Shown here one piece after another: positions 1-8,574 of a stretch of 64,000 nt of DNA. Within the stretch, counting starts at the first letter, position 1, and every line of letters begins with the position of its first letter. The stretch is taken from the NCBI GenBank assembly GCA_963732875.1, contig CAVTBD010000002.1:930001-994000 (forward strand), in the 5' to 3' direction. The translations under genes and the position numbers were made by a program. Under the pieces are notes generated by a model. The model had not been told where the DNA came from, did no database searches, and saw nothing but the letters and a program-made list of their open reading frames with translations. This DNA comes from WHSO01 sp963732875. Lineage in GTDB: Bacteria; Pseudomonadota; Alphaproteobacteria; SMXQ01.

Positions 1-222
1 CCTGAGATCCTTGCCTATATCTCGCAGATCGAGCTGTTGCCCGGCGACGTCATCACCACCGGCTCGCCCGAGGGCGTCGCCCAGGGCAAGTCGGGCGGCG
101 GCCGGTTCATGCAGCCGGGCGACGTGCTGGAATCGGAGATCGAGGGTATCGGCTGCCTGCGCAACCGGATCGTCGAGGATCCGCTCGCGCCGAGCTGGAA
201 CTGGAACGACCGAAGCGAATAA
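1..222 (+). CDS. Fumarylacetoacetate hydrolase (FAH) family protein, C-terminal part
   Basis: The frame is open from the first base, so only the last 73 residues are present and the start lies outside the window. The segment LLPGDVITTGSPEGV followed by MQPGDVLESEIEGIGCLRN is the typical C-terminal signature of FAH-family enzymes, which act on 2-oxo acid intermediates of aromatic or sugar-acid breakdown as hydrolases, isomerases or decarboxylases. The substrate cannot be told from this fragment. It ends 22 bp before a VOC-fold dioxygenase-like gene on the same strand, so the two probably form one aromatic-catabolism operon. Confidence 0.85.
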   Translation, partial: PEILAYISQIELLPGDVITTGSPEGVAQGKSGGGRFMQPGDVLESEIEGIGCLRNRIVEDPLAPSWNWNDRSE

Positions 223-244
223 CGAACACCGACAGGAGGAACCC

Positions 245-940
245 ATGGCCGAAGGCGACAAGGGCGACATCCGGACCGACGACAAGGTCTGGTATGAGAA
301 TTTCGTCGAGAACTACCTGCCGGGCGAGAAGGAACGCATCGGCGCGGGCAGCGTGCCCGCCCCCCAGGCGCTGATCCACATCTCGATCGGCACCGACGAG
401 AACTACGAGAAGATGGTCGACTTCTACATGAAGATGTTCAACTGCAAGGTGGTGAACTACCGCGACAAGCGGGCCGCCGGCGGCGACGGCGGGCGCGCCT
501 GCTTCATCAGCTTCGACGAATTCGACCACCGCTTCGCGATCCTCGAGCGCAAGGGCAGCCTACGCGCCAGGGGCCGCGCCGGCATCGCCCACGCGGCGTT
601 CCGCTACCGTTCGCTCAAGGACCTGATCGCGCTCTACCGCCAGGCGAAGCAGTGGGGCATCAACACCAGCCACTGCATCAACCACGGCCAGTCGACCTCG
701 TTCTACTACCACGACCCGGACGGCAACGAGATCGAGACCTACATCGACAACTTCGACACGCCGCAGGAATGCACCGACTTCAAGCACTGGCTCCAGTACC
801 GGCCGGGCCTCGACTACGACATGCAGGCGGGACTGTTCGACCCCGAGAAGATGGGCAAGCTTGTCGACGAGGGCATGGACGAGAAGGTGCTGCGCCAGCG
901 CGACACGGTCATCCGCCTCAAGACCGAAGGGAAGCTGTAG
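245..940 (+). CDS. VOC family protein (extradiol dioxygenase-like)
   Basis: The protein has 231 residues. The ATG at 245 is chosen because AGGAGG stands just upstream; a longer open frame runs further back but overlaps the preceding gene. ALIHISIGTDENYEKMVDFY opens a glyoxalase/extradiol-dioxygenase (VOC) fold, and three likely metal ligands fit the 2-His-1-Glu pattern: His in ALIHIS, His in GIAHAAFRY and Glu in DPDGNEIETYID. This pattern is typical of catechol 2,3-dioxygenase-like enzymes. The upstream FAH-family gene fits ring-cleavage chemistry. The substrate is unknown. The TAG stop lies inside a dispersed palindromic repeat. Confidence 0.85.
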   Translation: MAEGDKGDIRTDDKVWYENFVENYLPGEKERIGAGSVPAPQALIHISIGTDENYEKMVDFYMKMFNCKVVNYRDKRAAGGDGGRACFISFDEFDHRFAILERKGSLRARGRAGIAHAAFRYRSLKDLIALYRQAKQWGINTSHCINHGQSTSFYYHDPDGNEIETYIDNFDTPQECTDFKHWLQYRPGLDYDMQAGLFDPEKMGKLVDEGMDEKVLRQRDTVIRLKTEGKL

Positions 941-1094
941 CAGGGTGCTGAAAAAGCCTCACCGGCGTCATCGCGAGCAGCCGGAGGCGGCGTGGCGATC
1001 CAGAGAACCTTGGAATCCTGTGGCGTTCCTGGATTGCTTCGTCGGCGTTCCGCCTCCTCGCAATGACGCGCAGGACATTTTTCAGCAACCTGCT
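939..1094. repeat. Dispersed palindromic repeat, copy 1
   Basis: The outer arms pair as AGCAGGGTGCTGAAAAA against TTTTTCAGCAACCTGCT. The inside holds imperfect inverted copies of a GATTGCTTCGTCGGC / CTCGCAATGACG type motif. A related copy lies at 19014-19108. It fills the gap between two convergent genes, could act as a transcription barrier, and contributes the stop codon of the gene before it. Confidence 0.75.
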
Positions 1095-1114
1095 AAGCCG
1101 AACAGCCCCGACGG

Positions 1115-1816
1115 CTAGCGCCGGTCGAACTGGCGGTCGCCGTACATGATGTCGCGCGCGGCGGCGTCGAGCGGCGTATCGTAGTTCTTGCGGATGTCTT
1201 CGATCACCGCGACGGCGCGGCGGCTCGCCGGCCGCGCGTCCACGCGCGCGAGCCACGCCTTGAGGTTGGGCGTGCGATCGATGTCGACGCCAGCGTTCCG
1301 GTAGCCGCCGACCCGGCCGTGGGCCGAGATGTCGGCGATCGAGAAGTCCGAGCCGCCCAGCCATTCGCTTTCGCCGAGCCGCTCGTCGAGGACGTGGAAC
1401 ACGCGCTGGGTCTCTTTGGTGAAGCGTTCCGCCGCGCGTTCGTTGCCGTCCTTGCCCGGACCATGGAAGTAATGGGCCTGACCGATGGCGGGCCCGAGGC
1501 CGGCAACGGTCAGGACCAGCCACTGGATCACGTCGTAGCGCGCGGCGACGTCCTGGGGCATCAGCTTCCCGGTCTTCTCGGCGAGATACATCAGGCAGGC
1601 CGCCGATTCGAACACGGATACCGGCCGCCCGCCGGGCCCGTCCCGGTCGACGATGACGGGCACCTTGTTGTTGGGCGATATCTTCAGGAATTCGGGCGCG
1701 AACTGGTCGCCGCGCCGGATGTTGACCGGGTGCACCTGATAGGGCAGCCCGACCTCCTCCAACATGACCACGATCTTGCGGCCATTGCCCGTGGTCCAGG
1801 TATAGAGATCGATCAT
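1115..1816 (-). CDS. Glutathione S-transferase family protein (YghU/YfcG-like)
   Basis: The protein has 233 residues. The start at 1816 follows a GGGGAGGG-type ribosome site; an in-frame extension upstream has no such site. The N-terminal thioredoxin-like domain begins MIDLYTWTTGNGRKIVVMLE and contains SPNNKVPVIVD with the cis-proline, then FESAACLMYLAEKTG for glutathione binding. The C-terminal helical domain contains SIADISAHGRV. The pattern TTGNGRK near the N terminus resembles disulfide-bond oxidoreductases of the YfcG/YghU group rather than classical detoxifying GSTs. It is convergent with the VOC gene and probably monocistronic. Confidence 0.85.
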   Translation of the reverse strand: MIDLYTWTTGNGRKIVVMLEEVGLPYQVHPVNIRRGDQFAPEFLKISPNNKVPVIVDRDGPGGRPVSVFESAACLMYLAEKTGKLMPQDVAARYDVIQWLVLTVAGLGPAIGQAHYFHGPGKDGNERAAERFTKETQRVFHVLDERLGESEWLGGSDFSIADISAHGRVGGYRNAGVDIDRTPNLKAWLARVDARPASRRAVAVIEDIRKNYDTPLDAAARDIMYGDRQFDRR

Positions 1817-1932
1817 GGCACCCTCCCCCGGCGGCGCGTCCCCGCCGCGCGCCAAGCGGTAGCAGACCCGTCCCGGCCGTGCCAGCGTTTTGGTTGCCGG
1901 GTGTGCGGAACCCGCATAATGTTTTTCCGGCC

Positions 1933-3231
1933 ATGCGGGACGACAGCGACGATACGGACGACACGACGATGTGGGACATCCTCAAGGTCTATGTGCCGAT
2001 CACGCTCCTGGTGATCGCGGGCTTCGTGGTCGCCTGGCAGTTCGTCGATCCCGCCCCGCCCAAGACCATCACCATCGCCGCGGGCGCCGCGGACGGGGCC
2101 TATTCAGAATTCGCCGAGCGCTACAAGAAGGTGCTCGCCGACGAAGGGCTCACCGTCAAGGTGCGCCACACCGCGGGCGCAGCCGAGAACATCCAGCTTC
2201 TGCTCGATCCCAAGAGCGGTGTCGACGTGGCCTTCGTCCAGGGCGGCATCGGCGACCCGTTCGGCGCGCCCGACCTGATGTCGCTCGCGAGCGTGTTCCT
2301 GGAGCCGCTGTGGGTGCTGGTACGTGCCGACGAGACGCCCCAGCGGCTCAACGTGCTCAAGGGCAAGCGCATCGCCATCGGCGTGCCGGGCTCCGGCACG
2401 CGCGTGCTCGCCAAGACCCTGCTGGTGGCGAGCGGCATCGACGACGAGAACTCCACCTTCCGCTCGATCGGCGGCGCGGAAGCGGCAAAGGCCCTCAAGG
2501 ACGGCGACGTGGACGCGGCATTCTTCGTCTCGGCCAAGGTCTCGCCCGCCCTCGATTCCCTGATCCGCGACCCCGCCATCCGGCTGCTCAATTTCTCGCG
2601 CGCCGAGGCCTTCAAGCGGCTCTACCTCTACCTCACCAAGGTCAGCGTGCCGGAAGGGATGCTCGCGCTCGATACCGACCTGCCGTCCCATGACGTCACC
2701 CTGGTCGCACCCACCGCCGCGCTGGTCGCGCGCGACGACCTGCACCCGGCGCTGGTCGACCTGATCCTCGCCGCCGCCGCCAAGGTGCACCAGCCGGGCA
2801 GCCTGTTCTCGGCGGCCGGCACGTTCCCCTCGCCCAACTACGTCGATTTCCCGCTGTCCGACGACGCCCGGCGCTATTTCAAGTCGGGACCGACGTTCCT
2901 GCGCCGCGTGCTGCCGTTCTGGGCGGCGGTCATGGTCGAGCGCCTGCTGATCATGCTGGTACCGCTGATCACCATCATGATCCCGCTGTTCAAGATCGCG
3001 CCGCCCGCCTATCGCTGGGGAATCCGGCGCAAGATCTACCGCTGGTACCGGGAGCTGCGCGAGATCGAGTCCCGGGCCGCGGCCGAGGGTGCCGCCGTCC
3101 GGGACGCGCTCGCCAAACGGCTCGACCAGATGCAGGTCCAGGTCGGCAAGGTCAACGTGCCGCTGTCCTACGCCGAGGACCTCTATCACCTGCGGCTGCA
3201 CATCGCCTTCGTCAAGCAACTGGTCGCCTGA
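1933..3231 (+). CDS. TAXI-family TRAP transporter solute-binding protein, membrane-anchored
   Basis: The protein has about 432 residues. An N-terminal hydrophobic segment (about residues 17-36) would export and anchor it. The mature part begins KTITIAAGAADGAYSEFAERY, the start of the TAXI (TRAP-associated extracytoplasmic immunogenic) fold, and continues with GSGTRVLAKTLL. A second hydrophobic stretch near residues 335-355 is followed by a basic and charged C-terminal tail, an arrangement seen in a subset of TAXI proteins. No TRAP membrane subunit is nearby, so any permease partner is encoded elsewhere or absent. The start could also be ATG 1969. The ligand is unknown. Confidence 0.8.
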   Translation: MRDDSDDTDDTTMWDILKVYVPITLLVIAGFVVAWQFVDPAPPKTITIAAGAADGAYSEFAERYKKVLADEGLTVKVRHTAGAAENIQLLLDPKSGVDVAFVQGGIGDPFGAPDLMSLASVFLEPLWVLVRADETPQRLNVLKGKRIAIGVPGSGTRVLAKTLLVASGIDDENSTFRSIGGAEAAKALKDGDVDAAFFVSAKVSPALDSLIRDPAIRLLNFSRAEAFKRLYLYLTKVSVPEGMLALDTDLPSHDVTLVAPTAALVARDDLHPALVDLILAAAAKVHQPGSLFSAAGTFPSPNYVDFPLSDDARRYFKSGPTFLRRVLPFWAAVMVERLLIMLVPLITIMIPLFKIAPPAYRWGIRRKIYRWYRELREIESRAAAEGAAVRDALAKRLDQMQVQVGKVNVPLSYAEDLYHLRLHIAFVKQLVA

Positions 3232-3270
3232 CCGGCGCCCTGGCCTTTCAATCGTAGAGAAGATGCGCCG

Positions 3271-4215
3271 TCACGCGCGCCCGCGGGTGCGGACCTCTTC
3301 GACGTAGTCCGCCAGCGCCGCCTCGATGTCGTACCGGGGCTTCCAGCCGAGTTGCTCGGCGGCCTTGGAGATATCGAGCACCGAATCGCGGTCGCCGCCC
3401 GCCTTGCCCGGCAGCACCTCGTAGCGGAAGTCCGGGAAGAATTTCTTCATGGCCGCCACCAGCTCGTCGAACGCCGTGAGCCTGCCGGTGCCCGCATTGA
3501 ACCAGAGCTGCTTCGGCACGGGTGCCGTTGCCGCTGCGTCGACGATGCCGCCGATGTCCTTGCTGTAGATGTACTCGTTGGCCATGGTCTGGTTGGCCGG
3601 GATTTGCGCCGGGCGGCCGTCGATCCCCGCCAGCACCATCTCGTGGACCTTGCCGCCGCCGCCGGAGCCCGACCAGAAATGGCCGTTGCCGATGACGTTG
3701 GCGGGCCGCACGCCGACCAGCTCGAAGCCGTATTTCGCCTGATAGGCCTCGAGCAGCAACTCCTTCGCCACCTTGGAGTTGCCGTAGGCGCGGCCATGGC
3801 CGCGATAGAAGGTTTCCGGCACGAGCTTGGGCACGTCGCGGCGCATGTCGTAGACGCCGAAGGTCGAGACATGAACCAGCCGCTTCACGCCCATCAGGCG
3901 CACGGCCTCGGCGACGTTGATGGTGCCCTGCACGTTGATCTGCAGCGCCGAATAGAGCATGTCCTCGACCTTGCCGCCGATGATGCCGGCGGTATGAACC
4001 ACCGTGGTCGCCTTGTGGTCGCGGATGGCGCCCACCAGGTCGGGCAGGCTGCGCACGTCGCCGCGCACGAGAGGCACCTTGGCGTCGCCGAGCTTGAGGC
4101 AGATGAAATCGGCCCGGGGCTCGGGATCGAAGAACACCACGCCCTCGTCACGCGCCAGCGCCTTCTGGGCGAAGGCGGTGCCGATCAGGCCGGCTCCCGT
4201 AATCAGTGTCGTCAT
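3271..4215 (-). CDS. NAD-dependent epimerase/dehydratase family protein
   Basis: The protein has 314 residues, the usual length for extended short-chain dehydrogenases. TGAGLIGTAFAQKAL near the N terminus is the NAD(P)-binding TGxxxxG motif, VHVSTFGVYD carries the catalytic Ser/Thr region, and YGNSKVAKE is the YxxxK motif. Such enzymes act on nucleotide sugars or other hydroxy substrates; the substrate cannot be deduced. The start is preceded by GGGAG. It is divergent from the class II aldolase gene at 4395, with a shared 179-bp intergenic region, so the two may be co-regulated. Confidence 0.85.
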   Translation of the reverse strand: MTTLITGAGLIGTAFAQKALARDEGVVFFDPEPRADFICLKLGDAKVPLVRGDVRSLPDLVGAIRDHKATTVVHTAGIIGGKVEDMLYSALQINVQGTINVAEAVRLMGVKRLVHVSTFGVYDMRRDVPKLVPETFYRGHGRAYGNSKVAKELLLEAYQAKYGFELVGVRPANVIGNGHFWSGSGGGGKVHEMVLAGIDGRPAQIPANQTMANEYIYSKDIGGIVDAAATAPVPKQLWFNAGTGRLTAFDELVAAMKKFFPDFRYEVLPGKAGGDRDSVLDISKAAEQLGWKPRYDIEAALADYVEEVRTRGRA

Positions 4216-4394
4216 GACTCCCGTTCTCCCTGCTTTTTCAGTACCCCGGGCGGTGCTGCGGGGCCGTTCTCCCGGCGTTGGTAGACCGGATCGCGGCCGA
4301 GCGCAACCGCAGCCGATCCCCGTTGCACGGGTCCCGGGGGAGGCCTAGAGTTGATAAAAATAATGCCCCGAGGGCTCACGAAAGGGAGGCAATC

Positions 4395-5174
4395 ATGGCC
4401 ACACCGGTTTCAATCACCCGCGCCGCCCGTCCGGGTACCGGCATGGACGCTGCCGAGCGCGAGGTCCGCGTCAATCTCGCCGCCTGCTACCGCCTGATCG
4501 CCCATTACGACATGGACGACAAGACCTCGACCCATATTTCCGCGCGCATTCCCGGCACCACCGACCAGTTCCTGCTCAACCCGCGCGGCCGGCTATTCAA
4601 CCAGATCCGCGCCTCCGACCTGGTCAAGATCGACCTCGAGGGCCGGATCCTCGACGATACGCCGCATACGGTGATCCGGGCCGGTTACGTCATTCACTCC
4701 GCGGTACTGGCAGCCCGGCCCGACGTCGGCTGCGTCATCCACACCCACACCACCGCCGGCATGGCGGTTTCCGCGATGGACTGCGGCTTCCTGCCGGTCA
4801 ATCAGAAGTCCATGCGCTTCGCCCACGACATGGCGTACCACGACTACGAGGGCTACGCGACGGACCTCGAGGAGCGTGAGAGCCTGGTGTCGGACCTCGG
4901 CAACCACAACTGGATGGTCCTGCGCAACCACGGCCTGCTGGTGTGCGCGCCGCAGATCTGGACCGCCTTCCGCTGGATGTATTCGTTCGAGACCGCGTGC
5001 CGGGTGCAGGTGGCGGCCATGGCGGGGGGCACCAGGCTCCGACTACCGCCCCCGGACGTAGTCGAGTATGCCGCGTCGCAGGCTAACCGCCCGCGCAACG
5101 ACGACAGCCCGGACGACGAGTGGCAGGCGCTTCTCGACATGCTCGATTCCGAGGACCCAAGCTTCCGCGACTGA
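4395..5174 (+). CDS. Class II aldolase/adducin family protein
   Basis: The protein has 259 residues and starts at ATG 4395, preceded by GGGAGG. The zinc ligands of the class II aldolase fold are visible: HTHTTAGMAVSA supplies two histidines and RNHGLLVCA a third. LNPRGRLFNQIRASDLVKID matches the family's N-terminal half, which binds substrate. Members cleave phosphorylated sugars or decarboxylate or dehydrate sugar acids, and this one lacks the features needed to name a substrate. It ends at a strong bidirectional terminator. Confidence 0.85.
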   Translation: MATPVSITRAARPGTGMDAAEREVRVNLAACYRLIAHYDMDDKTSTHISARIPGTTDQFLLNPRGRLFNQIRASDLVKIDLEGRILDDTPHTVIRAGYVIHSAVLAARPDVGCVIHTHTTAGMAVSAMDCGFLPVNQKSMRFAHDMAYHDYEGYATDLEERESLVSDLGNHNWMVLRNHGLLVCAPQIWTAFRWMYSFETACRVQVAAMAGGTRLRLPPPDVVEYAASQANRPRNDDSPDDEWQALLDMLDSEDPSFRD

Positions 5175-5197
5175 TCCGCTGAGATCCGGACAACGAA

Positions 5198-5224
5198 AAA
5201 CGGCGCCCCGATCGGGCGCCGTTT
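5198..5224. terminator. Bidirectional intrinsic terminator
   Basis: A perfect 11-bp stem, AAACGGCGCCC and GGGCGCCGTTT, encloses a five-base loop. It lies between two convergent genes and has A-rich and T-rich flanks on opposite sides, so it can serve both. Confidence 0.85.
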
Positions 5225-5246
5225 CTGTCCGGATCGGCTGCTGCGT

Positions 5247-5681
5247 CTAATCCTTCGCCGCCGCCTTTTCCGACGACGTGACGAAACCGTTGACGCGTTC
5301 ATCGCGCTCGCCGCGCAGCTTGAGGTAATCCTCGCCGGAGTCGTAGTTGATGTGCTTGTTGGCGCTGTGGGGGCCGGTGCGGGTGCCCATCATGATCATC
5401 GGCCCGATGCCGGTGTTCTCGAGCCGGTAGAACGAGCCGCCCTCGATCAACGCGACCATGCCCGGGCTCATCACGGCCTTGCCGCCGTCCGGGAAGTGCA
5501 TGGTGCATTGCCCCTCCATGACCATGAAGGTCTGGTCGCCGGGATGGCAGTGCATGTCGTCGTGATCGCCGGGATTGGGATAGTAGTGCATCCAGGCGTG
5601 CATCTTGCGCGTATCCATGATCATCTTGCGCTTCTTGCGCTCGTGGGCGAGGCCGACGACGTCGACGATCTCAATGGCCAT
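5247..5681 (-). CDS. Cupin domain protein
   Basis: The protein has 144 residues, about one cupin barrel. Motif 1 appears as GDHDDMHCHPGDQTFMVMEG, with the His-x-His pair and a downstream acidic residue, and motif 2 as PGMVALIEGGSFYRLEN. It binds a metal by inference, and its reaction or ligand is unknown. It starts 32 bp after the end of the solute-binding protein gene on the same strand, so the two are probably co-transcribed, with the Rieske oxygenase further upstream. A role in the same aromatic or organic-acid pathway is plausible but inferred. Confidence 0.8.
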   Translation of the reverse strand: MAIEIVDVVGLAHERKKRKMIMDTRKMHAWMHYYPNPGDHDDMHCHPGDQTFMVMEGQCTMHFPDGGKAVMSPGMVALIEGGSFYRLENTGIGPMIMMGTRTGPHSANKHINYDSGEDYLKLRGERDERVNGFVTSSEKAAAKD

Positions 5682-5713
5682 GAAGTCCTCCTATGCCCGC
5701 GGACCGGGCGGCG

Positions 5714-7090
5714 TTACTTGCGGCAGTTGATCTTCTGCGCTTCCTGATTGTTGCCAGTATAGACGATCTTGCAGGTGTAGCCCGACTTCAAAAGGCTGCG
5801 GTCGGCGAATTCCCCGTCTACCGTCACCTGGGTGCGGGAGCCCGAGACCTTGGCGGTCTGGGCCTCGCCCTTGACCTTGAACTGGATCGCGCGGCCGCCG
5901 CGCTTGACCGCGTCGAGTTTGGCGCTGACGGTCATGATCTTGAGGCCCTGGCCCTTGAACCACAGGTTGTCCCACAGCTCCGACAGCATCTCCTGGTACT
6001 TGTCCTGGACCGCCTTGGTGTCGTAGACGACCCGCCGCCCCTTCGGCACCGGGATCGGGATGAAGCCGCGTTCCTGCTGGTCGACGTAGAGCGGCGTGAA
6101 GTGGATCTCCTTGTACTGGGCGAGCTGGCCCTCGTGGGACACCAGCCAGTTGACGAACAGCTTGGCGCCGTGGATGTGCGGCGAGGCCTTCAGGATGGCG
6201 ATGTCGGAGACGCTGGTCGGCACCACGTCCGGATACCAGCAGCCCGCCGGCGCCCCCTTCTCCGCAAGCTGCTTGACGCGGTGGGGCTGGGTCTGGATCA
6301 CCATGTCGAATTCGCCCGCGACCGCGAGCGACATGGCGGCGAGGTTGTTTTCCTTGCGCAGCTGCGGCTTCACGTCGAGGAACAGCCTGGTGGTGAATTT
6401 CCGTCCCCAGGCCTCGCCCTTGGCGCCCCACAGGTGTACCAGCCAGTTGTCCGGCCGGTTGACCAGAGCGAGCTTGCCGCCGCGCCAGCGCGGGCTGGTC
6501 AGGATGTCGTCCCAGGTCGCGGGCAGGTCGGTGGCCTTCACCGCCTTGGTATTGTAGCCGATGCAGTAGTGGATGACCCTCTGGCCGATCCACATGCCGT
6601 CCGGATCCTTGAGGTCGGCATCGAGCAGCCCGAAGGTCGGCAGGTCTTTCAGTGACGCCAGGGCGTCGAGCTTGCGGAACTCCTCATAATGGCCGCCGAG
6701 GCCGCTGATCACGTCGGAGATAACGCGGTTCGCGCTCAAGGCCATCAGCGGCTTGATCACGCGGTCGTAGCGGCTCGCCTGGATGTAGTCGATCCTGACG
6801 CCGGGATAGCGCTCGCGAAACGGCGCGATCATGCGCGCGAAATTAGGCGCCTGCCACGTGCCGGCGATCTTGACGGCGCCTTCCTTGGCGGCCGCGTCGA
6901 CCCATGACTTCGGAACGGCGAGCTCCTTGTCGAGATTGCCGAGTGCGGAGGCGTCGGTCTTGAGCTCCGCCAGCATCTTCCTGGTAGCTGCGGGCAGATC
7001 GGCGGCGGACGCGGATAGCGCCCATGCCGTCAGTGCCGAGACGATCCCGAACGCGCACGCGTTACGCCACAACCGCGGTTCGATGGACAT
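5714..7090 (-). CDS. Periplasmic extracellular solute-binding protein with extra C-terminal module
   Basis: The protein has 458 residues. The signal peptide ends around ALSASA; the start follows GGGAGG. The body has the iron(III)/polyamine-type ABC binding-protein pattern: AAKEGAVKIAGTW, RYPGVRIDYIQASRYD, TDLPATWDDIL, and a late KASPHIHGAKLFVNWLVSHEG. The last 56 or so residues are not part of that fold. They form a small domain with two cysteines (about 440 and 456) that is homologous to the C terminus of the TctC-type protein at 31776. No ABC permease or ATPase genes are nearby. Confidence 0.85.
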   Translation of the reverse strand: MSIEPRLWRNACAFGIVSALTAWALSASAADLPAATRKMLAELKTDASALGNLDKELAVPKSWVDAAAKEGAVKIAGTWQAPNFARMIAPFRERYPGVRIDYIQASRYDRVIKPLMALSANRVISDVISGLGGHYEEFRKLDALASLKDLPTFGLLDADLKDPDGMWIGQRVIHYCIGYNTKAVKATDLPATWDDILTSPRWRGGKLALVNRPDNWLVHLWGAKGEAWGRKFTTRLFLDVKPQLRKENNLAAMSLAVAGEFDMVIQTQPHRVKQLAEKGAPAGCWYPDVVPTSVSDIAILKASPHIHGAKLFVNWLVSHEGQLAQYKEIHFTPLYVDQQERGFIPIPVPKGRRVVYDTKAVQDKYQEMLSELWDNLWFKGQGLKIMTVSAKLDAVKRGGRAIQFKVKGEAQTAKVSGSRTQVTVDGEFADRSLLKSGYTCKIVYTGNNQEAQKINCRK

Positions 7091-7165
7091 CGCCCGCCTC
7101 CCTTGTTGTCGTTGGTGCTACGCCTGTCCTTCTTCTACGGAAACGAAAACGCCGGCGGGGAGCGC

Positions 7166-7283
7166 CTAGAGCAGGGTCGGTTCGGATTAACTCAATCTGA
7201 ACCGTGAATCCTGCTCTAGCTTTAAAATGTAGAGCCTGATTCACGGCTCAAGATCGTTCCGATCTGAGCCGATCAGGCTCTAG
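7166..7283. repeat. Paired long palindromes (dispersed repeat)
   Basis: Two hairpin-forming units lie side by side: CTAGAGCAGG with CCTGCTCTAG (7166-7219), and TAGAGCCTGAT with ATCAGGCTCTA (7230-7282), the second with an inner GGCTCA/GAGCC stem. The second unit is closely related to 10026-10064. It contains the TAG stop of the Rieske oxygenase gene and separates it from the binding-protein gene, and may terminate or attenuate transcription. Confidence 0.8.
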
Positions 7284-8416
7284 AGCGCCAGCTCCTCACC
7301 CAGCGAACGGCTCGAATCCGAGAAGTTCTTGCCCGCATCGAAGATGACGAGCTCGTTCTTCGCCGGATCGCGCACGATGCCGACCGGGTCCTTGCCCTGC
7401 TGCACCGCCTCGATCGATTCGAACACCATGCGCCGCCACATGACGACGCCACGGTCCGAGGTGCCGAGGTGCTCGTTGGCGGAGCGGTCGTAGATCAGCC
7501 CCTGGCTCTCCTGGGCGGCGCGGTCCTGCTCGTTGGAGTGGATGCCCCACCAGCCGTCGTCGACCGTGCGGTAGACGCCGCGCTCGCACTTGCGGAAACC
7601 CTTGCACTCGAGTCTATAGGGCCCTTCCGGCGCGATGTTCGCCTTGACATAGAAGGTCATGGTGGTGACGTCGTCGACCGGCGTGCGCAGGTGCAGGTAT
7701 TCGCTCGGCACCGTGCCGACGCGCGCGCCGTGGCGGCGGGTCGACGACGGGAAGATATGATGGCTGATGTTCTGGAGCTGCCCCGGATACTGGGAGCACT
7801 GCCGGAAGCCGTACCACTTGCGCTCCCACTCGACATCGGCGCGCTTGAGGGCGATCGAGGGATAGACCGGCGCGTGCAGCGCCATGCTGTGATAGGGATC
7901 GACGCCGTTCTCCGCGCGCTGGGCCCAGTTGCACCAGTCGGGCTTGGCCCAGACCTCGCGGTGGCAGTCCTCGCGGAACAGTAGGTCGTAGTGCGGGATT
8001 TCCGGGGCCGGGTCCGGCCCGATATAGGCGAACACGAGGCCCGCGACCTCCTGCACCCTGGCGGCGCGGATGTTGACGCTGTCCTTCAGCCGGCTGTCCG
8101 CCGGCTCCGCCGGCGTCTCGAGGCAGCGGCCGTCATGGGCGAACTTCCAGCCGTGATAGCAGCACCGGATGCCGTCGCTCTCCACGCGGCCGAGGCCGAG
8201 CGAAGCGCCGCGATGCGGGCACGACTGGGCGACCATGCCGGCGCGTCCCTGGGTATCGCGGAACACCACGAACTGCTCGCCGAGGTGGCGCACCTCGATT
8301 GGCTTGTCCTTGAGCTCGGCGGAGAGATAGACCGGCCACCAGTAGCGCCGCATCATCTCGCCGCACGGCGTGCCGGGACCGACCCGCGTCAGGATTTCGT
8401 TTTCTTCCGGCGTCAT
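7280..8416 (-). CDS. Rieske non-heme iron oxygenase, alpha subunit
   Basis: The protein has 378 residues and starts at MTPEENEIL. The Rieske 2Fe-2S cluster motif is CPHRGASLGLGRVESD followed by CCYHGWKF (CxH and CxxH). The mononuclear iron site appears as NGVDPYHSMALH, the conserved D-x2-H-x4-H. The opening GPGTPCGEMMRRYWWPV is typical of the phthalate/vanillate-type single-subunit oxygenases, which need a separate reductase; none is encoded nearby. It probably hydroxylates or demethylates an aromatic acid. It is followed on the same strand by a solute-binding protein and a cupin after a palindrome-filled gap. Confidence 0.9.
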   Translation of the reverse strand: MTPEENEILTRVGPGTPCGEMMRRYWWPVYLSAELKDKPIEVRHLGEQFVVFRDTQGRAGMVAQSCPHRGASLGLGRVESDGIRCCYHGWKFAHDGRCLETPAEPADSRLKDSVNIRAARVQEVAGLVFAYIGPDPAPEIPHYDLLFREDCHREVWAKPDWCNWAQRAENGVDPYHSMALHAPVYPSIALKRADVEWERKWYGFRQCSQYPGQLQNISHHIFPSSTRRHGARVGTVPSEYLHLRTPVDDVTTMTFYVKANIAPEGPYRLECKGFRKCERGVYRTVDDGWWGIHSNEQDRAAQESQGLIYDRSANEHLGTSDRGVVMWRRMVFESIEAVQQGKDPVGIVRDPAKNELVIFDAGKNFSDSSRSLGEELAL

Positions 8417-8574
8417 CGCCTCGCCTCCCGTTGCGTCACCGGGCACCCTTGATTGTCTTTTATGGAGCCCGGTGAAATACTAGTCCCCTGCCGCCGTGAC
8501 GCGCAATCGCACAGCGCGCCCGAATCGCGCGGCGGCCCCCTTCCACCCCGTTTCGGAAAAAATAGAATTTCCCC

